The notes under the pieces were generated by a model. That model searched no databases. It saw only the letters and a program-made list of their open reading frames with translations, and had not been told where the DNA came from. A stretch of DNA of 7,215 nt from Pseudomonadota bacterium (GTDB lineage Bacteria > Myxococcota > UBA9042 > PHBI01): NCBI GenBank assembly GCA_005772945.1, contig SXIE01000196.1:1-7215 (forward strand), given 5' to 3'. The first letter of the stretch is position 1; each line of letters starts with the position of its first letter. Shown piece after piece: positions 1-6,294 of the stretch. Position numbers and translations under genes: made by a program.

Positions 1-1168
1 ACGTGATGGTGCCGGCTCCGATGTTCACGTCGCGCCCGATCTCGCAGTCCCCGAGATACGACAGATGCGAGGCCTTGGAGTGCGCGCCGAACGCGGCCTG
101 TTTGGTCTCGACGAAGTTGCCGATCTTGACGCTCTCGCCGAGCACGGTCCCGGGACGCAGGTGCGCGAACGGGCCGACCACGCACTGCGACGCGATGCGC
201 GAGTAGGCCGCAACCGTGTAGGGCTTGACGTGCACGCCGTCGCCGATTTCGCAGTGATCGAGGATGGCGCCGGCGTCGATGCGGCAGCCGCGCCCGATGC
301 GCGTCGTGCCGAGGAGCTGCACGCGCGGCCCGAGCGTCGTGTCCTCGCCGATCTCGACCTCGCCGTCGATCCAGATCGTTTGTGTACCACGCATCGACAC
401 GCCGCGATCCATCCAGAGGTTGCGCACGCGGCCGAGCGCGACCTCCTCGAGGCCCGCCAACTGCGCGCGCGTGTTGATCCCGGCGGCCTGGATGCTCTCG
501 GGCAGGAGAAAGGTCGCGACCTTCTTGCCGCGCGCCGCCAGCGCCCCGACCACGTCGGTCAGGTACAGCTCGCCCTGCGCATTGTGCGGCACCAGATCGC
601 CGATCGTCTTCGCGAGCACCTCGCGCGACGCGACCGCCAGCCCGGCGTTGACCTCGGTGAGGGCGCGCTCCTCGGGGCTCGCGTCGGCCTCTTCGACGAT
701 GCGCCGGACGTTGCCGCTCGGGTCCCGCACGATGCGCCCGTAGCCCTTGGGCTCGTCGGCCTGGAACGTCGAGACCGTGTAGGCCGCGCCCGACTTGCGA
801 TGCGCATCGAGCAGCGCGGCGAGCGTCTTGGACGTGAGCAGCGGCGTGTCGCCGTACAGCACCAGGATCTCGTCGACCTCGCCGGCGGCGCCGAGGCCGC
901 ACTGCACCGCGTGCCCCGTGCCGCGTTGCTCGCTCTGCAGCGCGTAGGCGATCGGCCAGCCGGGAAACCCCGCCGTGAGTTTCTCGCGTACGTCGGAGGC
1001 GCCGTGCCCGACGACGACGACCACGCGGTCGACCCCCGCCCGCAGCGCGGCGTCCACCGGCGGAAACAACATCGGCCGCCCGAGAAACGTGTGCAGGACC
1101 TTCGGCAGGTGCGAGCGCATGCGGGTGCCCTTGCCGGCGGCAAGGACGATGGCAGCAGTGGTCGTCAT
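1..1168 (-). CDS. glmU: GlmU, bifunctional GlcNAc-1-P uridyltransferase / GlcN-1-P acetyltransferase (3' end outside window)
   Basis: Cytoplasmic enzyme that acetylates glucosamine-1-phosphate and then uridylates it to UDP-GlcNAc, the precursor of peptidoglycan and lipid A. I translated 389 uninterrupted codons; the family is usually about 450-460 residues, so roughly the last 70 are cut off at base 1. The N-terminal pyrophosphorylase domain shows LAAGKGTRM at 9-17 with LPK at 21-23, QRGTGHA at 81-87, YGDTPL at 105-110 (D107 is the expected metal ligand), EVNAG at 172-176 and GINTRAQLA at 230-238. The left-handed beta-helix acetyltransferase domain begins near 255. By alignment with E. coli from memory, R338, K356, H368 (catalytic base), Y371 and N382 are present. 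The linker usually carries Asp-Pro near 261-262, but here it reads Gly-Thr. The ATG at 1168 is preceded by GGAGG four bases upstream. The gene is divergent from glnE. Confidence 0.97.
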   Translation of the reverse strand, partial: MTTTAAIVLAAGKGTRMRSHLPKVLHTFLGRPMLFPPVDAALRAGVDRVVVVVGHGASDVREKLTAGFPGWPIAYALQSEQRGTGHAVQCGLGAAGEVDEILVLYGDTPLLTSKTLAALLDAHRKSGAAYTVSTFQADEPKGYGRIVRDPSGNVRRIVEEADASPEERALTEVNAGLAVASREVLAKTIGDLVPHNAQGELYLTDVVGALAARGKKVATFLLPESIQAAGINTRAQLAGLEEVALGRVRNLWMDRGVSMRGTQTIWIDGEVEIGEDTTLGPRVQLLGTTRIGRGCRIDAGAILDHCEIGDGVHVKPYTVAAYSRIASQCVVGPFAHLRPGTVLGESVKIGNFVETKQAAFGAHSKASHLSYLGDCEIGRDVNIGAGTIT

Positions 1169-1218
1169 GGGGCCTCCATGGGGGCGCGTCTCGGGCGTGC
1201 CGAACGCCCCGCGCGCAT
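1165..1218 (-). other. Possible 17-codon upstream reading frame in the glmU leader, overlapping its start as ATGA
   Basis: Reading the minus strand from the ATG at 1218 gives 17 codons (MRAGRSARPRRAPMEAP) and a TGA at 1167-1165. That TGA shares its first two bases with the ATG of glmU, giving the ATGA arrangement typical of translational coupling. A second in-frame ATG at 1179 would give only MEAP. Neither ATG has a convincing ribosome binding site, and the glmU Shine-Dalgarno site lies inside this frame. It may be a chance effect of high GC or a small leader peptide; nothing seen proves translation. Confidence 0.25.
1173..1177 (-). promoter_or_regulatory. Shine-Dalgarno site of glmU
   Basis: On the minus strand GGAGG lies four bases before the ATG at 1168. 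This fixes the glmU start. The other nearby minus-strand ATG codons (1179 and 1218) are out of frame with GlmU. Confidence 0.8.
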
Positions 1219-1232
1219 GCGATCGTGGGTCC

Positions 1233-1249
1233 GCGAGGGCCAACCTCGC
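1233..1249. repeat. Short inverted repeat in the glmU leader
   Basis: GCGAGG (1233-1238) and CCTCGC (1244-1249) are perfect inverted repeats around a five-base loop. On the glmU transcript this hairpin would sit within a few bases of the predicted 5' end, where it could protect the mRNA, or the DNA could serve as an operator. A six-base-pair GC stem is not rare at this composition. Confidence 0.35.
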
Positions 1250-1258
1250 CAAGCGTGG

Positions 1259-1287
1259 ACCATAGTTCGGGGGCCGAAACTCGCCAA
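1259..1287 (-). promoter_or_regulatory. Sigma70-like promoter for glmU
   Basis: On the minus strand a -35-like TTGGCG (complement of 1282-1287) is followed by a 17-base spacer and a -10-like TATGGT (complement of 1259-1264). Transcription would begin near 1252, giving a leader of about 84 bases before the glmU ATG. Box quality and spacing are good for so GC-rich a region, but this is pattern matching only. Confidence 0.5.
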
Positions 1288-1348
1288 CTGTTCACGAACG
1301 AAATTTGCCGGCCGCCGGGTATGCGCTGCGCGTCCGGTCCGAATTTGG

Positions 1349-1354
1349 TACGGT
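1349..1354 (+). promoter_or_regulatory. -10-like box immediately upstream of glnE (possible leaderless start)
   Basis: TACGGT fits the TANNNT pattern and ends six bases before the GTG at 1361, so transcription would begin at or very near the start codon. No Shine-Dalgarno sequence is visible before the GTG, consistent with a leaderless message. I could not find a good -35 box at 16-18 bases. The six bases between form part of a small palindrome, CGGTCACCG (1351-1359). Confidence 0.35.
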
Positions 1355-1360
1355 CACCGC

Positions 1361-4324
1361 GTGAGTGGCCTGACCCCGACCAGCGAACTTTCGGCCGTCC
1401 AGACCGCGCTCGTGCGCATCGCGGGCGCGCGCGCGGCGGCGCTCCAAGGGATCGACCAGGACGTGCTCGAGGCAGTCCTGCGCCATTCGATGTTCCTGCG
1501 ACGCTTCCTCGTGCGCCACCCGGACGCGGCGAGCGAGCTCTCGCACGCCGCCCCGGCGCTGCGCACCAAGGACGCGTGGGTGGCCTGGCTCGACCGCTTC
1601 CTGTCGCCGCTGGTCGGGGCGCGCGCGTTGGTGGACGCCGCCTATATCCGGGCGCTGCGCGTCGCGCGCCAGCGGGCGCTGGTCGGCATCGTGGCGCGCG
1701 AGCTGGTGACCGGCGACGCCTTGGCGACGGGTGCGGATCTGGCGGCGTTGGCCGATGCGCTCGTCGAGCGGGCGCTCGCGGCGGCGCGCGTCGAGCTCGA
1801 GCCGCGCTTCGGGACGCCGCACCTCGCCGACGGGAGCGCGTGCGGCGCGGTCGTCATCGCGATGGGCAAGCACGGCGGGTGCGAGCTCAACCTCAGCTCG
1901 GACATCGATCTCCTGTTCGTCTACGCGAGCGACCGCGGCCAGACCGACGGCGCAGGTGGCCTCGGGCGCGTCGTCGACTTGCACACGTACCATTCGCGCC
2001 TCTTCACGCGCGTCGCGAGCCTCCTATCGGAGCCGACCGACGAGGGGTTCGTCTTCCGCGTCGACTTGGATTTGCGGCCCGAGGGGCGCACCGGACCCAT
2101 CTGCAACAGCCTCGATTCGATCGAGAGCTACTACGAGAGCTTCGGGCATCCCTGGGACCGCCTGGCGTGGATCAAGGCGCGCCCGGCGGCCGGCGATCTG
2201 GCGCTCGGCGAGCGCGTCATCCAGGCGCTCCGGCCCTTCGTCTATCGCAAGCACCTCGAGTTCGGGTTCGTCGAGGAGGTCGCCGCGATGAAGCGGCGCA
2301 TTGACCAAAGTGGGGCGCGGCTCGGGCAGAAAGAGGGCTTCAACGTGAAGCTCGGGCGCGGTGGCCTGCGCGAGATCGAGTTCGCGGTGCAGACGCTGCA
2401 GCTGACCTGGGGCGGGCGGCTGCCCGACCTGCGCGTGCGCGATACCCAGTCGGCGCTGGCGCGGCTGGGGCTCGCGGGCTTGCTCGATCAGGTCGAGGCC
2501 GACCACCTACTCGACGCCTACCGCTTCCTCCGGCGCATCGAGCACATCGTGCAGGTGCACGACGACCGCCAGACGCACGTCTTGCCGGCCGACGTCACCG
2601 AGCGGCGTCGCATCGCGGCGGCGCTGGGCCTCGATGAGGCGCGCCTCGACGCGGCGCTCGCCGAGCATCGCAAGCGCGTCCGGACCTGTTTCGATGCGGT
2701 CGTGGCGCAGGTCGGCACGCCCTCCGAGGACCCGGTCTGGGAGGGCGCCTTCGCGACGGCGCTCGAGCTCGAGGTCCCGGCCGAGGTGCGCGAGGCCGCG
2801 CTCGCCGAGCTTGGTTTCTCGCGCCTCGCCACCACACGCGCCCGCTTCGAGCAGCTCGCGCGCCGCCCCGAGAGCCCGTTCCACTGGCGCATGCTCTCGG
2901 GCGATGCGGCCGGGACGGGGGGCCTCGCCAAGCGCATCGTGCGGGCGTCGCTGGCATCGGCGGATCCGGATCAGGCGCTGCAGCACTTCGAGAGTCTGCT
3001 CAAGGCCCTGCGTCACCGCGAGGCCGCCTACCAGCAGCTCGACGCCGATCCGCGACGCTTGCGTGTTCTTGCAAGTCTTTTTGGGACCTCGCACGCGCTC
3101 TCGCGTGTCCTGGTCCGTTCGCCGGGGCTCGTCGATCGCCTGGTCCTGGATGGGCACGAGCCGGCCGTGCGCACCAAGGCGCAGATGGCCCGACTGCTGG
3201 CCGAGGAGTTGGGCGTCGGTCCCGATGGGCTCGACTGGGAGGGCGCGCTCGGCGGCGCGCGGCGCTTCCACCAGGCCGAGGTCCTGCGCATCGGCTTCTT
3301 CGATCTGGCCGGGGCCATCGACCAGGACTCGGTCTCCGGGCAGCTCTCGGACCTGGCCGACACCCTCGTCGCGGCGCTCGTCGAGGCCGCGCAGCGCGAG
3401 CTCGAGCGCCGCGTCGGCGAGCGCGTCGCCGGCTTCGGCGTCCTGGCGCTCGGGCGCCTCGCGGCGCGTGAACTGAGCTACGCCAGCGAGCTCGAGCTGC
3501 TGTTCGTGCCGCCGGCCGGGTCCGATGCGGAGCCGTCCTTGCGCCTCGCGCGCAGTGTCGTGACGGCGCTCTCGGTCGCGACGCCCGAAGGCGTCCTCTA
3601 TACGATCGGTGCACACGGGCCGCTGTGCATCGCGGCCGACCGGCTCCTGGCCAAGCACGGCGCGCCTGCGGCGACCCCGGCCGAGCGCTCTACGGCGCGG
3701 GGCGCCCGCACCCTCGTCGGTCCGCCGGAGGTCGCGGCGCTCGCGTCGGAGCTCGCCGCGCTCGGCTTCGGCGCCTTCGCCGCAGGTCTGCAGGCTGCCA
3801 CCCCGAGCGTCGACGACGCGCCGCGCGACGCGGATTCGGTCACGCTGGACGATCTCAGCGCGGGCCCCGGTGGCCTGGCGCGCGTTCACGCGCTCGTGCA
3901 GCGCCTCCAGTTGACGCTGCCCGCGGCCGCAGCCGAGGCGGCCGCCAAGGGGCATCCGGCGGGCTCGCCGCACGTACCGACCGCGCTCGCGGGGCTGGCA
4001 CAGCTCGGCGCGTTCGCGGGCGGATCAGATCCCAGCGGCATTCCAGGCCGCATCGCCGAGTCGTACCGCTTTCTGCGGCGACTTGAAAACCGCCTCACGC
4101 TCGTGCAAGAACAGCCCCTCGAGAGCCTTCGCCTCCTGGCGAAGGACGCGGCGACGTTCACGACGTGGCCGCCCGTTCAGCGCGAGCACCTCCAACGCCT
4201 CGCGCGGCGCATGGGCTACGGCGACCAGGCCGAGCCCAACGCGGCTTTGGCCCTTCATCGCGACTGTCGGCGCCACCGCGCGACGCTCGCCGAGCTGACG
4301 ACGACCCCCGTCCCCCGGAGCTGA
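1361..4324 (+). CDS. glnE: GlnE-type glutamine synthetase adenylyltransferase/deadenylyltransferase with a degenerate C-terminal catalytic site
   Basis: Cytoplasmic regulator that attaches AMP to glutamine synthetase and removes it, in response to PII signalling. At 987 residues from the GTG it is slightly longer than the E. coli protein (about 946). The N-terminal nucleotidyltransferase domain is intact: MGKHGGCELNLSSDIDLLF at 168-186 with D181 and D183, VDLDLRPEG at 234-242 with D235, and KLGRGGLREIEF at 330-341. A helical linker with YRFLRRIEH follows. The C-terminal half keeps the family frame (HQAEVLRIGFFDLAG before the site, ALGRLAARELSYAS at 696-709, SYRFLRRLEN near the end). However, the DxD is ELE (E710, E712), the segment after LY (746-747) lacks Asp and RLRP, and GGxxDIEF reads GGLARVHA at 837-844. 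The C-terminal transferase site is therefore probably inactive. The frame stays open upstream to 65 only because it runs antisense to glmU. The stop is one base before ilvE. Confidence 0.93.
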   Translation: MSGLTPTSELSAVQTALVRIAGARAAALQGIDQDVLEAVLRHSMFLRRFLVRHPDAASELSHAAPALRTKDAWVAWLDRFLSPLVGARALVDAAYIRALRVARQRALVGIVARELVTGDALATGADLAALADALVERALAAARVELEPRFGTPHLADGSACGAVVIAMGKHGGCELNLSSDIDLLFVYASDRGQTDGAGGLGRVVDLHTYHSRLFTRVASLLSEPTDEGFVFRVDLDLRPEGRTGPICNSLDSIESYYESFGHPWDRLAWIKARPAAGDLALGERVIQALRPFVYRKHLEFGFVEEVAAMKRRIDQSGARLGQKEGFNVKLGRGGLREIEFAVQTLQLTWGGRLPDLRVRDTQSALARLGLAGLLDQVEADHLLDAYRFLRRIEHIVQVHDDRQTHVLPADVTERRRIAAALGLDEARLDAALAEHRKRVRTCFDAVVAQVGTPSEDPVWEGAFATALELEVPAEVREAALAELGFSRLATTRARFEQLARRPESPFHWRMLSGDAAGTGGLAKRIVRASLASADPDQALQHFESLLKALRHREAAYQQLDADPRRLRVLASLFGTSHALSRVLVRSPGLVDRLVLDGHEPAVRTKAQMARLLAEELGVGPDGLDWEGALGGARRFHQAEVLRIGFFDLAGAIDQDSVSGQLSDLADTLVAALVEAAQRELERRVGERVAGFGVLALGRLAARELSYASELELLFVPPAGSDAEPSLRLARSVVTALSVATPEGVLYTIGAHGPLCIAADRLLAKHGAPAATPAERSTARGARTLVGPPEVAALASELAALGFGAFAAGLQAATPSVDDAPRDADSVTLDDLSAGPGGLARVHALVQRLQLTLPAAAAEAAAKGHPAGSPHVPTALAGLAQLGAFAGGSDPSGIPGRIAESYRFLRRLENRLTLVQEQPLESLRLLAKDAATFTTWPPVQREHLQRLARRMGYGDQAEPNAALALHRDCRRHRATLAELTTTPVPRS

Positions 4325-4325
4325 C

Positions 4326-5267
4326 ATGGCCCAGATCCAAAAGAGCGCCTTCATATGGATGAACGGTGAGTTCGTGCGCTGGGACGACGCCCAGGTGCAC
4401 GTCCTGTCGCACGGCCTCCACTACGGCTTCGGGGTCTTCGAAGGTATCCGGGCCTACGAGCGCGCGAACGGGAAATCCGCGGTCTTCCGCCTGCGCGAGC
4501 ACATCCAGCGGCTCTCGGATTCGGCGCGCATCATGACCCTTCCGCTGCCCTACTCGGTCGACGTCCTCATCGAGGCGACGCTCGAGACGCTGCGCCGAAA
4601 TGGCCTCCGCGCGGCCTACATCAGGCCGATCGCGTTCACCGGCTACGGCGCGCTCGGCGTCGGCACGACCGACGTCTCGACCGAGGTCGCGATCGCGGCC
4701 TTCCCGTGGGGCGCCTACCTCGGGGACGAGGGTCTCAAGAACGGCGTGCGCATCAAGACCTCGACGTTCGTGCGGCCGCACGTGAACTCCCAGCTCCACA
4801 AGGGCAAGGTCGCCGGCCACTATGTGAACAGCATTCTCGCCAAGCGCGAGGCGCTCGCCGAGGGCTACCAGGAAGCCGTGCTTCTCGACACCAACGGCTA
4901 CGTCGCCGAGGCAACGGGCGAGAACGTCTTCGCCGTCATCGGCAAGGCGCTCTACACGGCGCCCTTCGGCGGTCCGATTCTCGGCGGTATCACCCGCGAT
5001 ACCATCTGCACGCTCGCGCGCGAGGACGGCCTCGAGATCCGCGAGCAGCCCATGACGCGCGACACGCTCTACCTCGCGAACGAGGTCTTCATGTGCGGCA
5101 CGGCCGCCGAGGTCACGCCGGTCCGCGAGATCGACCGCCGCGTGATCGGGATCGGCGCGCGCGGCCCGGTGACCGAGCGCCTGCAGGCACGCTACTTCGA
5201 CGTGGTGAAGGGCTCCGACGACCGCCACGACGAGTGGTTCAGCCACTACAATGTCCCGCAGCTGTAG
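4326..5267 (+). CDS. ilvE: Branched-chain amino acid aminotransferase (class IV PLP enzyme)
   Basis: Cytoplasmic enzyme for the last step of valine, leucine and isoleucine synthesis, exchanging amino groups between glutamate and branched-chain 2-oxo acids. Its 313 residues are the normal length for the family. Landmarks are HGLHYGFGVFEGIRAY at 29-44, RLREHIQRL at 55-63, YIRPIAF at 98-104, GKVAGHYVNSILAKREAL at 160-177 with the likely PLP-binding lysine K161, and GYVAEATGENVF at 191-202, where E195 should contact the PLP ring nitrogen. LGGITRD is at 219-225 and FMCGTAAEVTPV at 255-266. Where many relatives have Gly-Asn-Tyr after the lysine, this protein has Gly-His-Tyr. The ATG is one base after the glnE stop, with GGAG at 4317-4320 inside the end of glnE, so translation is probably coupled. 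glnE-ilvE adjacency is also known in pseudomonads. A D-amino acid or aminodeoxychorismate activity is unlikely given the length and motifs. Confidence 0.95.
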   Translation: MAQIQKSAFIWMNGEFVRWDDAQVHVLSHGLHYGFGVFEGIRAYERANGKSAVFRLREHIQRLSDSARIMTLPLPYSVDVLIEATLETLRRNGLRAAYIRPIAFTGYGALGVGTTDVSTEVAIAAFPWGAYLGDEGLKNGVRIKTSTFVRPHVNSQLHKGKVAGHYVNSILAKREALAEGYQEAVLLDTNGYVAEATGENVFAVIGKALYTAPFGGPILGGITRDTICTLAREDGLEIREQPMTRDTLYLANEVFMCGTAAEVTPVREIDRRVIGIGARGPVTERLQARYFDVVKGSDDRHDEWFSHYNVPQL

Positions 5268-5276
5268 GCAGGAACG

Positions 5277-6284
5277 ATGGCAGCAAACTCCAAGTCGTCG
5301 GTCGTCATCGGCGTCACGGCCAACGGGATCATCACGGTCGCGAAGCTGATCGGCGCGGTCGCGTCCGGGTCGTCGGCCTTGTTTTCCGAGGCCGTCCACT
5401 CGTTTGCCGACACCGGCAACCAGAGTCTCTTGCTGGTCGGGCTCGCGAAGTCGACGCGGAAGGCCGACGAGAAGCACCCGTATGGGTATGCGCGCGAGCG
5501 CTTCTTCTGGGGGCTCGTGTCGGCGCTCGGGATCTTCTTTCTCGGCGCGGGCGTGACGCTCTACCACGGCATCACGGGGCTCTTTCATCCGCATGAGGTC
5601 CAGTACAGCTGGCTGACCTGGGCGGTGCTCGCGTTCAGCCTCGTGCTCGAGTCGTACGCGGGTTGGGCGGCGCTGCGCGGGGTCATGCGCGACGCCAAGA
5701 CCGCCGGAGTGCCGTTCAAGCGCTATCTCAAAGAGGGGCGCGATCCGACCATCACGGCGGTGCTGCTCGAGGACGCGGCCGCGGTCGTCGGCGTGCTGAT
5801 TGCGATCGTCACGATGGGGCTCAGCCAATTGACGGGGATCGTCGCGTTCGACTCCGTCGGGTCGATTCTGGTCGGCCTCCTGTTGGCAGTCGTGGCGCTG
5901 GTCCTGGTGCGGCAGAACCGCGTGTTCCTCACGATTCGTGCGGTCGACAGCGAGCTGAGCGAGAAGCTGAAGGCGGTGATCCAGGGCCACGACACGGTCG
6001 AGCAGCTCGCCAATTTCCGCGCCGTCATGTTGGGGGTCGACAGCTTTCACCTAGCCGCCGATGTCGATTTCGACGGGCGCAAGATCGCCGCCCAGATCCT
6101 GACCGAGGAGGACCTCGCGGCCGTCAAGGCGCGCCTTGGCGACGACGAGGCACTGCGCGCGTGGATCGGGGAGTTTTCGGAGCGCGTGCTCCAGCGCATC
6201 GCCGAAGAGGTCGACACGCTGGAAGGGAAGGTGCGCGACGCGTCGAATCTGGCAGCCGTCGTGCACCTCGAGTCGAACGGATGA
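5277..6284 (+). CDS. Cation diffusion facilitator family transporter, SLC30A9 (ZnT9)-like subgroup
   Basis: Inner-membrane divalent metal exporter, probably using the proton gradient; the metal (Zn, Mn, Fe or Co) cannot be told from sequence. Six membrane segments are visible at about 8-30, 33-56, 78-100, 112-133, 158-182 and 188-212, followed by a cytoplasmic C-terminal domain to 335. Segment 2 carries EAVHSFADTGNQ (39-49 region) with metal ligands H41 and D45. HPYGYARERFFW at 67-78 is a strong marker of the ZnT9-like branch. Segment 5 reads LLEDAAAVVG (163-172) instead of the usual His/Asp-x3-Asp, so E165/D166 must supply any ligand there. There is no histidine-rich loop between segments 4 and 5. 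The region from about 213 to 335 is longer than a minimal CDF tail and ends in VVHLES. It starts 9 bases after ilvE, with AGGA at 5270-5273 close to the ATG. Confidence 0.9.
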   Translation: MAANSKSSVVIGVTANGIITVAKLIGAVASGSSALFSEAVHSFADTGNQSLLLVGLAKSTRKADEKHPYGYARERFFWGLVSALGIFFLGAGVTLYHGITGLFHPHEVQYSWLTWAVLAFSLVLESYAGWAALRGVMRDAKTAGVPFKRYLKEGRDPTITAVLLEDAAAVVGVLIAIVTMGLSQLTGIVAFDSVGSILVGLLLAVVALVLVRQNRVFLTIRAVDSELSEKLKAVIQGHDTVEQLANFRAVMLGVDSFHLAADVDFDGRKIAAQILTEEDLAAVKARLGDDEALRAWIGEFSERVLQRIAEEVDTLEGKVRDASNLAAVVHLESNG

Positions 6285-6287
6285 GGG
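6283..6287 (+). promoter_or_regulatory. Shine-Dalgarno site deciding the start of the exported protein
   Basis: GAGGG overlaps the stop codon of the CDF gene and lies seven bases before the ATG at 6295. The alternative in-frame ATG at 6325 has no comparable site. Termination of the transporter and initiation of the next gene are likely coupled. Confidence 0.6.
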
Positions 6288-6294
6288 CGTTTCA

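Noticed and set aside
65..1360. Long open frame upstream of and in frame with GlnE on the plus strand
   Set aside because: It is exactly codon-registered antisense to glmU, whose translation gives clear family motifs. The absence of stops follows from high GC and the codon use of glmU. GlnE homology begins only after 1361.
1217..1360. ATG at 1217 as an alternative glnE start
   Set aside because: The intervening residues (Arg/Cys/Trp-rich) look like translated intergenic DNA, and GlnE-like sequence begins after the GTG at 1361.
1169..1360. Sigma54 (-24/-12) promoter for glnE, as might be expected for a nitrogen gene
   Set aside because: I looked for a TGGCAC-N5-TTGC-like pattern on both strands of the intergenic region and found none convincing.
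3488..3625. Frameshift or pseudogene as the cause of the missing C-terminal GlnE motifs
   Set aside because: The same frame continues with normal composition, and later family landmarks (GGL at 837-839, YRFLRRLEN) appear in that frame, so local substitution and deletion fit better than a frameshift.
2507..3973. 488-codon open frame on the minus strand
   Set aside because: It lies entirely antisense to glnE and gives an Arg-rich composition with no recognisable motifs, as expected for a GC-rich shadow frame.
4158..6050. 630-codon open frame on the minus strand
   Set aside because: Antisense to the end of glnE, all of ilvE and most of the CDF gene, which are well supported. Its Arg/Asp/His-rich product resembles no known protein.
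6136..6294. N-terminal extension of the exported protein into the CDF gene
   Set aside because: It would overlap the conserved C-terminus of the transporter in another frame and would bury the signal peptide. The Shine-Dalgarno site supports the start at 6295.
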